Source of the DNA: Aliitabrizicola sp031425325
GTDB lineage: Bacteria > Pseudomonadota > Alphaproteobacteria > Rhodobacterales > Rhodobacteraceae
Assembly (NCBI GenBank): GCA_031425325.1
Contig: JANPJD010000187.1
Coordinates: forward strand, 1-7,279
Length of the DNA stretch: 7,279 nucleotides
Reading direction: 5' to 3'
The first letter of the stretch is position 1. Each line of letters starts with the position of its first letter. Positions 1 to 6,228 of the stretch are shown here, in pieces. Under the pieces are notes generated by a model. It worked only from the letters and a program-made list of their open reading frames with translations. It was not told the origin of the DNA and did no database searches. Made by a program: the position numbers and the translations under genes.

Positions 1-124
1 CAAGGCCCTGCCGCCCGAGGTCGTCTATCCGGGCGTGCGGGACGGCGTCGCAGGGGTCGCTTTCGTCGACGCCTGCGTGCGGTCGTCGAAACGCAACGGG
101 GCGTGGGTCAGCCTGAGCCTGTAG
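1..124 (+). CDS. C-terminal end of a probable Gfo/Idh/MocA-family oxidoreductase (partial)
   Basis: Only about the last 40 residues are visible, read from base 2 to the TAG at 122-124. The tail contains a stretch like VYPGVRDGVAG, followed by VAFVDACVRSS and a final GAWVSL. This resembles the C-terminal end of NAD(P)-dependent Gfo/Idh/MocA sugar and inositol dehydrogenases, where a 'P-x-x-x-DG' segment leads into a helix of the form 'FVEA-x-x-x-S' and a last beta strand. The nucleotide-binding fold and catalytic residues lie outside the window, so substrate and activity cannot be judged. The reading frame is GC-rich at third positions, as expected for a real gene here. A GC-rich hairpin follows directly after the stop. 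The family call rests on short tail similarity only; another oxidoreductase family is possible. Confidence 0.6.
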   Translation, partial: KALPPEVVYPGVRDGVAGVAFVDACVRSSKRNGAWVSLSL

Positions 125-127
125 CCG

Positions 128-337
128 TCAGTCCGGCAGCAAAACCTGCCCGCCGAACGTGGCGGACTGCTGGCCATCGGGCGTGACGAGCACACCCTGG
201 ACGGTGCAGTGGCTCGCAACTTCGTCGCAGCCGGTTGTCCACCCGGCACCAACCGCGGAGGTCGCGAAGCAAAGCGCCACCGCTGCCGCGCAAGGATCGG
301 TGTGATCCTGTGAAGGTCCATAATGAAGGAACCCCAT
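128..337 (-). CDS. Doubtful 69-codon ORF, possibly a small exported protein
   Basis: This minus-strand frame runs from an ATG at 337-335 to a TGA at 130-128, tail to tail with the oxidoreductase. The codons from about residue 15 on are GC-rich at third positions. The translation has a hydrophobic, alanine-rich segment (AAAVALCFATSAVGA, about residues 17-31) resembling a signal-peptide core, followed by a polar region with two cysteines (about residues 36 and 44). Against it: there is no convincing ribosome-binding site before the ATG, the segment before the hydrophobic part is not positively charged as a signal peptide should be, and it overlaps the start of a better-supported plus-strand small ORF. 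I recognise no family. It may be a chance frame in intergenic DNA or a gene remnant. Confidence 0.2.
   Translation of the reverse strand: MGFLHYGPSQDHTDPCAAAVALCFATSAVGAGWTTGCDEVASHCTVQGVLVTPDGQQSATFGGQVLLPD
129..169 (+). terminator. Hairpin just after the oxidoreductase stop, possible terminator
   Basis: Five bases after the stop codon, a 7-base perfect inverted repeat (CAGTCCG at 129-135, CGGACTG at 163-169) encloses a GC-rich interval. Within or overlapping it are two alternative 5-bp hairpins: GGCAG/CTGCC (135-139 with 146-150) and CCGCC/GGCGG (150-154 with 161-165). No T-tract follows, so it is not a textbook intrinsic terminator. It could instead be a 3'-end stabilising structure. GC-rich DNA forms such pairings by chance, hence the low confidence. 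Confidence 0.25.
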
Positions 338-454
338 TATCGCTGGCGCAGCGGGGTGGTCCTTTCCATCCTCATGATCGTCACATACTCACTGGAGCCG
401 ACAAAGCAGTCGGACGACGGCATTTGTAGCTCGCCGGGCAATCGGGTAGCATAG
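323..454 (+). CDS. Small predicted single-helix membrane protein, 43 aa
   Basis: The ATG at 323 is preceded by a purine-rich GAAGG at 312-316, six bases upstream, which is a good ribosome-binding site. The frame stays open for 43 codons to a TAG at 452-454. The N-terminus MKEPHYRWRSG is basic. It is followed by a hydrophobic run, VVLSILMIVTYSL, at about residues 12-24, then a polar tail rich in S, D, Q and K with one cysteine near residue 35. This suggests a small one-helix inner-membrane peptide with a cytoplasmic basic N-terminus. By hand count about 30 of 42 sense codons after the ATG end in G or C, which fits coding use in this GC-rich genome. It ends 27 bases before gcdH in the same direction, so it could be a leader cistron of that operon or an independent small gene. 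I recognise no family and assign no function. The hydrophobic run is short for a full membrane span, and a chance ORF is not excluded. Confidence 0.45.
   Translation: MKEPHYRWRSGVVLSILMIVTYSLEPTKQSDDGICSSPGNRVA
424..452 (+). promoter_or_regulatory. Candidate sigma-70-type promoter for gcdH
   Basis: TTGTAG (424-429) and TAGCAT (447-452) are separated by 17 bases and lie 29 bases before the gcdH ATG. The matches to TTGACA and TATAAT are only partial (3/6 and 4/6). The site overlaps the last codons of the small ORF at 323-454. A short inverted repeat, CCGAC-N6-GTCGG (398-413), lies just upstream and could be an operator or be accidental. If this promoter is real, gcdH does not need readthrough from the upstream small ORF. 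Confidence 0.25.
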
Positions 455-481
455 AGTTCTTCACTCAGCGCCGAGGCCACA

Positions 482-1717
482 ATGAACGTCCAGACGCCAC
501 CCCAGAGCGCCGCCAAGTCCCGCAAGGACGCGCCCGACCTCGACCGGTTCGACTGGGAGGACGCGCTGCGCCTTGAGGATCAGTTGTCCGAGGAAGAGCG
601 GATGCTGCGTGACGCCGCGCGCGCTTTCGCGCAGGAAAAGCTGCAACCGCGCGTCATTGCGGCGTATCGCGACGAGACGACCGATTCCGCCATCTTCACC
701 GAGATGGGCGCGATGGGCCTCTTGGGTGCGACGGTGCCCGAGGAATACGGCGGTCTCGGCGCGTCCTATGTGGCCTATGGCCTGATCGCCCGCGAGGTGG
801 AGCGCGTGGATTCGGGCTATCGCAGCATGATGAGCGTGCAATCCTCGCTCGTGATGTATCCGATCCTCGCCTACGGGACCGAGGCGCAGCGGCGCAAGTA
901 TCTGCCGGGACTAGCGGCTGGCACGCTGATCGGCTGTTTCGGCCTGACCGAGCCCGATGCGGGCTCTGACCCGGCGGGGATGAAGACGGTCGCGAAGAAG
1001 ACGGCGGCCGGCTATGTGCTGACCGGCTCGAAGATGTGGATCTCGAACAGCCCTATCGCGGACGTGTTCGTGGTCTGGGCCAAGTCCGAGGCGCATGGCG
1101 GCAAGATCCGGGGCTTCGTGCTGGAAAAGGGCATGGCGGGTCTGTCTGCGCCCAAGATCGGCGGCAAGCTCAGCCTGCGGGCCAGCATCACGGGCGAAAT
1201 CGTGATGCAGGGCGTCGAGGTTGGCGAGGATGCGCTCTTGCCGGGGGTCGAGGGGCTGAAAGGTCCGTTCGGCTGCCTCAACCGCGCGCGCTATGGCATC
1301 TCATGGGGCGTCATGGGCGCGGCGGAGTTTTGCTGGCATGCAGCGCGGCAGTACGGGCTTGATCGGCACCAGTTTGGGAAACCACTTGCCCAGACGCAGC
1401 TATTTCAGCTGAAGCTCGCCGACATGATGACCGAGATCAGCCTTGGCCTTCAGGCCAGCCTGCGCGTGGGCCGCCTGATGGACGAGGGGCGCGCGGCACC
1501 CGAAATGATCAGCCTGATCAAGCGCAACAACTGCGGCAAGGCCCTTGATGTCGCAAGGAAATCGCGTGACATGCATGGCGGCAACGGGATCTCGGAAGAG
1601 TATCAGGTGATGCGCCACATGGTGAACCTCGAAACGGTGAACACCTATGAGGGGACGCATGACGTGCATGCGCTGATCCTGGGGCGGGCGCAGACGGGGT
1701 TGCAGGCCTTCTTCTGA
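482..1717 (+). CDS. gcdH: Glutaryl-CoA dehydrogenase, decarboxylating (FAD-dependent)
   Basis: This 411-residue cytoplasmic flavoenzyme of the acyl-CoA dehydrogenase family oxidises and decarboxylates glutaryl-CoA to crotonyl-CoA and CO2, passing electrons to electron-transfer flavoprotein. It acts late in lysine, tryptophan and glutarate catabolism. Residues about 35-150 form the N-terminal helical domain, 150-255 the middle beta domain with CFGLTEPDAGSD (152-163) and WISNSP, and 260-411 the C-terminal helical domain. The family's diagnostic residues are present: Arg114 and Ser118 in SGYRSMMSVQSS match the human enzyme's glutarate-carboxylate-binding Arg94/Ser98. The catalytic base is Glu390 in NTYEGTHD, with exactly the spacing to Arg114 seen between human Arg94 and Glu370. 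MHGGNGI at 364-370 is also typical. Length is normal and no key residue is missing. The ATG is preceded by GAGG (473-476) five bases upstream. The stop lies six bases before the E1 gene, indicating one transcript. No neighbouring LysR-type regulator is visible. Confidence 0.95.
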   Translation: MNVQTPPQSAAKSRKDAPDLDRFDWEDALRLEDQLSEEERMLRDAARAFAQEKLQPRVIAAYRDETTDSAIFTEMGAMGLLGATVPEEYGGLGASYVAYGLIAREVERVDSGYRSMMSVQSSLVMYPILAYGTEAQRRKYLPGLAAGTLIGCFGLTEPDAGSDPAGMKTVAKKTAAGYVLTGSKMWISNSPIADVFVVWAKSEAHGGKIRGFVLEKGMAGLSAPKIGGKLSLRASITGEIVMQGVEVGEDALLPGVEGLKGPFGCLNRARYGISWGVMGAAEFCWHAARQYGLDRHQFGKPLAQTQLFQLKLADMMTEISLGLQASLRVGRLMDEGRAAPEMISLIKRNNCGKALDVARKSRDMHGGNGISEEYQVMRHMVNLETVNTYEGTHDVHALILGRAQTGLQAFF

Positions 1718-1723
1718 CCGCGC

Positions 1724-3934
1724 ATGGACCGCGCCGACATCGTCCATGCCGCGTTTCGCGCCCGCGCCGCGGCGCGCGACCTGCCACGCGGCAAGCCGCC
1801 CGCCGGCCCGCTCCCGCACGAGCTTGCGGTGTCGCTGTTCCGCGCGGGCTGCCTGAGCCGCGCGCTCGACCGGCAGGCGCGGGTTATGAGCCGGGCGGGC
1901 AAAGGCTTTTACACCATCGGATCGTCGGGGCATGAGGGGATGGCGGCATTGGCCGCCGCGCTCCGGCCCGACGACATGGCCTTCCTGCATTACCGCGACG
2001 CGGCCTTCCAGATCGCGCGGGCCTTTCAGGTGCCGGGGCAAGACCCCGTGTGGGACCTGCTTCTGTCCTTTGCCGCCTCGTCCGAGGACCCGATCTCGGG
2101 CGGGCGGCACAAGGTACTGGGCAGCCGCAGCCTGATGATCCCGCCCCAGACCTCGACGATCGCGAGCCATCTGCCGAAGGCGGTCGGTGCTGCGTTCTCA
2201 ATCGGTCTTGCCCGGCGCAACCCGCCCGAGCACCGATTGCTGGCCGATGATGCGCTGGTGATCGCGTCGTTCGGAGACGCCTCGGCCAACCACTCGACCG
2301 CGCAGGGCGCGTTCAATACGGCGGGGTGGACCGCCTTCCAAGGCACGCCGCTGCCGATCCTGTTCGTCTGCGAAGACAACGGCATCGGCATCTCGACCCG
2401 GACCCCGCGGGGCTGGATCGAGGCCAGTTTCGCCAGCCGTCCGGGGCTGACCTATATGCAGGCCGACGGGTTGGACCTTTACGACACCTACCGGGTTGCG
2501 ACCGAGGCGGTGGCGCTGGCCCGGCATAAACGTCGCCCGGTGTTCCTGCACCTGCGGACCGTGCGGCTTTACGGCCATGCGGGCGCTGATATTCCCACCA
2601 CCTACCTCAGCCGCGCCGAGGTCGAGGCCGACGAGGCGAACGACCCGCTCTTGCATGCGGTGCGGCTTTTGCATCAGGCGGGCGCGCTCGACCCCGACGC
2701 GGCGCTGGCGATCTATGATGCGGCGCAGAACGAGGTGGCAGAGCGCGCAGCCCATGCCGTGACGCGCCCGCGCCTTGCGACCGCTGCCGAGGTCGCGGCA
2801 AGCCTGATACCGCCGCGCCGCGCCAATGCGCCAACGAATGGCCCCTCGCCCGAAGCGCGCGCTGCCCTGCTGGGCGGCGACCTTGCGGCGATGGACGAGC
2901 CGCAGCCGATGGCGCGCCTGATCGGCTGGGCGCTTAGCGACCTCATGCTCGCGCATCCCGAGGTGGTGGTGATGGGCGAGGATGTGGGTCGCAAGGGCGG
3001 TGTCTACGGCGTCACGCAAAAGCTTCATGCGCGCTTCGGCGCAACCCGCGTGATCGACACCATCCTCGACGAGCAGTCGATCCTCGGCCTTGCAATCGGG
3101 ATGGCGCAGAATGGCTTCGTTCCGGTGCCCGAGATCCAGTTCCTCGCCTATCTGCACAACGCCGAGGACCAGTTGCGGGGCGAGGCGGCCACCCTGCCCT
3201 TCTTCTCGGACGGGCAGTTCAGCAATCCAATGGTCGTGCGGATCGCGGGGCTTGGCTATCAGAAGGGCTTCGGCGGGCATTTCCACAACGATAACTCGGT
3301 GGCCGTGCTGCGCGACATTCCGGGGCTGATCCTCGCCTGCCCCTCGACCGGGGCCGACGCGGTCCTTCTGCTGCGCGAATGTCTGCGCCTGGCGCACGAG
3401 GAGCAGCGCGTCTGCGTCTTTCTCGAGCCGATCGCGCTTTATCCCACGCGCGACCTGATGGCACCCGGCGACGGCGGCTGGATGACGCGCTATCCCGCCC
3501 CCGACGAGCGCCTGCCCCTCGGCGAGGTGGGCCTCGACGGGGACGGCACCGACCTTGCCATCGTAACCTACGGCAACGGGCGCTACCTGTCGGCGCAGGC
3601 GGCGGAAGAATTGCGCGCGCAGGGCATCTCGCTGCGGATCATCGACCTGCGCTGGCTCGCCCCGCTGCCCGAGGCGTCGCTGCTGGCCGCCACGCGCGGC
3701 TGCGCGCAGGTGCTGATCGTCGACGAATGCCGTCGCTCGGGCGGCCCGGCCGAGGCGCTGATGGCGCTGTTTTCCGAAGCCGGGCAAACCGCCGCGCGGC
3801 TGACCGCCGAGGATTGCTTTATCGCGACCGGCCCGGCCTATGCCGCGACCCTGCCCTCGCGCGCGGGCATCGTCGCGGCGGCACTGGCCCTCGTCAGGCC
3901 CGCGCAACAGCCAATCGCAGCGGCCGGTGCTTGA
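1724..3934 (+). CDS. Fused alpha-beta E1 component of a 2-oxoacid dehydrogenase complex (TPP-dependent)
   Basis: This 736-residue protein joins both subunits of an alpha2beta2-type E1 (pyruvate/branched-chain type) in one chain. E1 decarboxylates a 2-oxoacid with thiamine diphosphate and transfers the acyl group to lipoyl-E2. Residues about 30-345 are E1-alpha-like: GSSGHEG at 66-72, HYRD at 89-92, and the TPP/Mg site from GDASAN (184-189) to EDNGIGIST (217-225), then GHAGADIPTTY at 284-294. A low-complexity linker of about 45 residues leads to the beta-like half (about 391-730), with MGEDVG at 417-422, GGVYGVT, the TPP-activating glutamate region DTILDEQ (445-451, Glu450 the likely one), VPEIQF and the His pair in GGHFHND (517-523). 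A C-terminal transketolase-like domain starts near residue 600. The TPP motif reads GDA...DN rather than GDG...NN. There is no clear ribosome-binding site, so translation probably depends on coupling to gcdH six bases upstream. The substrate cannot be read from sequence: branched-chain oxoacids or 2-oxoadipate are candidates. No E2 or E3 is nearby. The 3' end overlaps the convergent permease gene by 41 bases. Confidence 0.88.
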   Translation: MDRADIVHAAFRARAAARDLPRGKPPAGPLPHELAVSLFRAGCLSRALDRQARVMSRAGKGFYTIGSSGHEGMAALAAALRPDDMAFLHYRDAAFQIARAFQVPGQDPVWDLLLSFAASSEDPISGGRHKVLGSRSLMIPPQTSTIASHLPKAVGAAFSIGLARRNPPEHRLLADDALVIASFGDASANHSTAQGAFNTAGWTAFQGTPLPILFVCEDNGIGISTRTPRGWIEASFASRPGLTYMQADGLDLYDTYRVATEAVALARHKRRPVFLHLRTVRLYGHAGADIPTTYLSRAEVEADEANDPLLHAVRLLHQAGALDPDAALAIYDAAQNEVAERAAHAVTRPRLATAAEVAASLIPPRRANAPTNGPSPEARAALLGGDLAAMDEPQPMARLIGWALSDLMLAHPEVVVMGEDVGRKGGVYGVTQKLHARFGATRVIDTILDEQSILGLAIGMAQNGFVPVPEIQFLAYLHNAEDQLRGEAATLPFFSDGQFSNPMVVRIAGLGYQKGFGGHFHNDNSVAVLRDIPGLILACPSTGADAVLLLRECLRLAHEEQRVCVFLEPIALYPTRDLMAPGDGGWMTRYPAPDERLPLGEVGLDGDGTDLAIVTYGNGRYLSAQAAEELRAQGISLRIIDLRWLAPLPEASLLAATRGCAQVLIVDECRRSGGPAEALMALFSEAGQTAARLTAEDCFIATGPAYAATLPSRAGIVAAALALVRPAQQPIAAAGA

Positions 3935-5885
3935 CGGGCGAGGTGACCGGCCTCGCCTCGGCGCGCTTGAACGCCTCGGCCATCGCTTCTTCGATCCCCG
4001 TGACGACGAAATCGGCCCCGATCTCGGCGGCCTCTTCCAGCTTGCGCGGATCGACGTCCGGCGGTCGGCTGAGGCGGTCACCCGAGGCGTCGACATCCTT
4101 GGGCATCTGCCAGATCACCACCCCGACCCGCAGGCCCGGCATCGCCCGCTTGATCCGGCGCACCTGAAGCAAGGAGGCGCGCGACGGCACCGGATCGAGG
4201 AACGACAGCACCAGGCAGTCGAGGCTCGTCCGGTCGAACTCTCGCAGCCGCGCGGGGGCCAAGTCGGCCAGCCGGGCCGCCCGCGCCTCGGCGCCCTCGG
4301 CCTGCATCGCCTGTGCCAGCATAGCTGCTGACACCTCGTCCAGCCGGTTGCGCCCGCCGAAACAGACGACGCGGTAGCCCTGCCCTGCCAGTTGTCCGTC
4401 TGCGGGGTCGATCTCACGCGGCGCAGCCTCGCCGTCCACCGGGGCGGAGGGCGGCGCGGGTGGGGTCGCGAGCAGGTCGCGCTCCTCGATGGCGACCTCC
4501 AGCAGCTCGTCGACCATGGTGCGGGCAGCGACCGAGATGCGCTCTTCCTGATCGGTGGTCAGGACTCCCCGTGCGACATCGTTCTGGGCCAGCAGCAAGG
4601 CGGGCAACCCCACATCACGATAGTAGTCGACAAGGTAATCCTCTTCGACAGCTTCCTCGGCCCGCGACGTGGCCTCGATCGCGTCGCCCGCCAGCAACCG
4701 CTGATACAGCCGCGCATGAGGTTGCAGGACCGGCTCGTCGCCGAAGAGAATGTCGAACAACTCGAACTGCGGAACATGACGCCCCAGCACCACAAGACAG
4801 ACCGTCAGCGGCGTCGAGATGACAAGCCCGAGCGGCCCCCAGAGCCAGGTCCAGAAGATCGCGGCGATGATAATCGCAAGTGGCGTCACCCCGGTGCGCG
4901 AGCCATAGAGCCACGGCTCGACGAAGTTGCTGGTGACAAGCTCCACCCCCGCAAACAGCGCGGCCGTCCACAGGACCGCCGACCAGTCGGGTGCGACCGC
5001 GAAGGACAGGAACAAAGGGAAGGCCGCGGCGAGGACAGAGCCGATATAGGGCACAAAGCGCAGCACCAGTGTCAGCAGCCCCCAAAGGACCGCGTTCGGA
5101 ACGCCGATGAAGTAAAGCCCGACACCGATCGGCACAGCATAGATGAGGTTCACCAAAAGCTGCGTCAGAAGATAGCGGCCCACCCTTTGGCCGGCCTCCT
5201 CAAGCACCTGGGTCGTTCGGTGCAGGTCGTTTGACCCCACAAGCCGGATGAAGCGGTCGCGCAACTCCTCGCGCTCTAGCAGCATGAAGATCACGAGGAC
5301 GATGACGAGGCCAGTCATCGCGATCGGGCTGACGAGGGGGACGACAAGGTCGATCACCGTCTGAACCGCACTCCGCGGCTCGATAAGCTCGACCGGCATC
5401 GGGGCGCGCGGCTGGGTCGCCTCGCCGCCATCGGCGGGCACGACGGCGCTGATCTCGCGGTTGATGGCGCTGACCATGCGGGACAGCCGGCTGACGATGC
5501 CGCTGCCATCACCGTCGTCCTGAAAGGATTCGACCTTGGCGATGATGTTGGCCTGAAAGGTCGGCAGGTTCTGCGCGAGCTGGCCGAGTTGCCCCATGAC
5601 GACGACCACGAAGAGCGCGATGGCAAGGAAGGTGGTCGTGACGGTCACGAGGACCGTGGCCACCATCGGCAGACCCAACCGGCGCAGCCGCGTTACCAGG
5701 GGCGACAGCGCAAAGGTGATCAGCATGGCAATGGCCAGCGGCAGGAACACGTCGCGCGCCACATAGAGGATCGCCGCCACCGCGACGATGGTGCCCAACT
5801 GCGGCAGCGTGATCCGGCGGCCGGGCACTGTCGCGTCCCCTCCGGCCGTGACAGGCACCGCTGCCGTTCCGGTCAGGTCAGCCAT
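3894..5885 (-). CDS. AI-2E family transporter with a C-terminal Rossmann-like domain
   Basis: This inner-membrane permease has 663 residues, counted from the ATG at 5885. That start follows a strong AAGGGGGG ribosome-binding site (5893-5900), whereas the longer upstream frame lacks one and gives an atypical leader. Residues about 30-98 hold three membrane segments, and 99-180 form a hydrophilic loop. About five more segments follow between 182 and 368, including the conserved region around RFVPYIGSVLAAAFPL (276-291) and the segment near NFVEPWLYGSRTG (320-332). This is the AI-2E/UPF0118 architecture (TqsA/PerM-like), whose members move small solutes or ions; the name does not prove autoinducer-2 transport. 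After about residue 370 comes a helical acidic segment, a proline-rich linker (475-483) and an alpha/beta domain (about 503-640) beginning YRVVCFGGRNRLDE. That domain resembles B12-binding Rossmann folds but lacks the cobalamin DxHxxG motif. The typical family length is about 350 residues, so roughly 300 are extra. It is convergent with the E1 gene and divergent from tRNA-Cys. Confidence 0.85.
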   Translation of the reverse strand: MADLTGTAAVPVTAGGDATVPGRRITLPQLGTIVAVAAILYVARDVFLPLAIAMLITFALSPLVTRLRRLGLPMVATVLVTVTTTFLAIALFVVVVMGQLGQLAQNLPTFQANIIAKVESFQDDGDGSGIVSRLSRMVSAINREISAVVPADGGEATQPRAPMPVELIEPRSAVQTVIDLVVPLVSPIAMTGLVIVLVIFMLLEREELRDRFIRLVGSNDLHRTTQVLEEAGQRVGRYLLTQLLVNLIYAVPIGVGLYFIGVPNAVLWGLLTLVLRFVPYIGSVLAAAFPLFLSFAVAPDWSAVLWTAALFAGVELVTSNFVEPWLYGSRTGVTPLAIIIAAIFWTWLWGPLGLVISTPLTVCLVVLGRHVPQFELFDILFGDEPVLQPHARLYQRLLAGDAIEATSRAEEAVEEDYLVDYYRDVGLPALLLAQNDVARGVLTTDQEERISVAARTMVDELLEVAIEERDLLATPPAPPSAPVDGEAAPREIDPADGQLAGQGYRVVCFGGRNRLDEVSAAMLAQAMQAEGAEARAARLADLAPARLREFDRTSLDCLVLSFLDPVPSRASLLQVRRIKRAMPGLRVGVVIWQMPKDVDASGDRLSRPPDVDPRKLEEAAEIGADFVVTGIEEAMAEAFKRAEARPVTSPVKHRPLRLAVARA

Positions 5886-5890
5886 GCGTC

Positions 5891-5900
5891 GTCCCCCCTT
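5891..5900 (-). promoter_or_regulatory. Strong ribosome-binding site that fixes the permease start
   Basis: On the minus strand AAGGGGGGAC lies just before the ATG at 5885, with the G-run ending seven bases from it. This is the clearest Shine-Dalgarno sequence in the window. It marks MADLTG as the start in preference to the longer open frame that extends to 6023. Confidence 0.7.
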
Positions 5901-5936
5901 GCCGCAAAACCCGCGCGCCAGATCAGGGCGGGCGAC

Positions 5937-5957
5937 GGCAGCGCTCAATGCGCTGCC
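5937..5957. repeat. Perfect 8-5-8 inverted repeat upstream of the permease gene
   Basis: GGCAGCGC (5937-5944) and GCGCTGCC (5950-5957) are exact reverse complements around a 5-base centre, TCAAT. The structure lies 51 bases upstream of the permease ATG and about 37 bases upstream of the tRNA promoter on the other strand. No T-run follows on either strand, so an intrinsic terminator is unlikely. It could be an operator, or a hairpin in the permease 5' untranslated region. Both functions are inferred; only the symmetry is seen. Confidence 0.45.
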
Positions 5958-5993
5958 TGCCCGCTCGGTTCCTAGCCGGTGCGACAACCCCGC

Positions 5994-6020
5994 TTGACGC
6001 GCCCCCGCCCCGCGCCTAAT
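5994..6020 (+). promoter_or_regulatory. Candidate promoter of tRNA-Cys
   Basis: TTGACG at 5994-5999 matches five of six bases of the -35 consensus. CCTAAT at 6015-6020 matches four of six bases of the -10 consensus with a 15-base spacer, shorter than the ideal 17. Transcription would begin near 6027-6029, just before the mature tRNA 5' end at 6035, which is sensible for a tRNA gene. The short spacer keeps confidence moderate. Confidence 0.45.
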
Positions 6021-6034
6021 CACTCGGCGCGTGA

Positions 6035-6108
6035 GGCGGGTTGGCGGAGAGGTTACGCAGCGGATTGCAAATCCGTGAAGACCGGTTCGATTCCGGTACC
6101 CGCCTCCA
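6035..6108 (+). tRNA. tRNA-Cys (GCA), CCA encoded
   Basis: The sequence folds as a complete cloverleaf. The acceptor stem GGCGGGT (6035-6041) pairs fully with ACCCGCC (6098-6104). The D stem is GCG/CGC. The anticodon stem GCGGA/TCCGT encloses the loop TTGCAAA, with anticodon GCA at 6067-6069. The T stem ACCGG/CCGGT encloses TTCGATT. The discriminator base is T (U73), the known identity element for cysteine tRNAs, and a 3' CCA is encoded at 6106-6108. The tRNA decodes UGC and UGU. It is 74 nucleotides including CCA and shows no defects. No other tRNA is nearby. Confidence 0.97.
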
Positions 6109-6189
6109 GGCTTTCCATCGTTGCGGCGCCCCGGCGGTCAGCGCAGCAAGGCCATGCGGCCAGGGGCCTCGCCTTAGTCGCGCCGACCG

Positions 6190-6195
6190 TATATG
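6190..6195 (+). promoter_or_regulatory. Possible -10 element before the glycosyltransferase
   Basis: TATATG stands out in otherwise GC-rich DNA, 33 bases before the preferred ATG at 6229. No good -35 hexamer is visible 16-18 bases upstream, so this is weak. If used, transcription would start near 6202, which rules out the alternative ATG at 6193 and supports the start at 6229. Confidence 0.2.
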
Positions 6196-6228
6196 GCGGA
6201 TTGCACGTTCTCTAGCCCCGCGAGCACC

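Noticed and set aside
2198..4096. Long minus-strand open frame of 632 codons opposite the E1 gene
   Set aside because: It is antisense to a clearly conserved E1 protein. Its translation is arginine- and proline-rich with no recognisable domain, typical of a GC-rich antisense shadow.
4392..5234. Plus-strand open frame of 280 codons opposite the permease gene
   Set aside because: It is antisense to the AI-2E membrane domain, with a charged, low-information translation and no family signal.
5908..5950. Minus-strand TTGAGC-N17-TGATCT as the permease promoter
   Set aside because: The -10 match is too poor (about two of six bases), and the -35 lies within the inverted repeat, so I cannot support it.
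5886..6023. N-terminal extension of the permease to 6023
   Set aside because: The leader residues are low-complexity with no family similarity, the region contains an inverted repeat, and a far better ribosome-binding site precedes the ATG at 5885.
6149..6175. Short inverted repeats AGGCC/GGCCT and AAGGC/GCCTT after tRNA-Cys as a terminator
   Set aside because: The pairings are only 5 bp, mutually overlapping, and lack a T-tract. They are expected by chance in this GC-rich stretch.
6035..6228. tRNA-Cys as the integration site of a genomic island
   Set aside because: tRNA 3' ends are common attachment sites, but no second copy of the tRNA 3' end, integrase or mobility gene is in the window, so there is no positive evidence.
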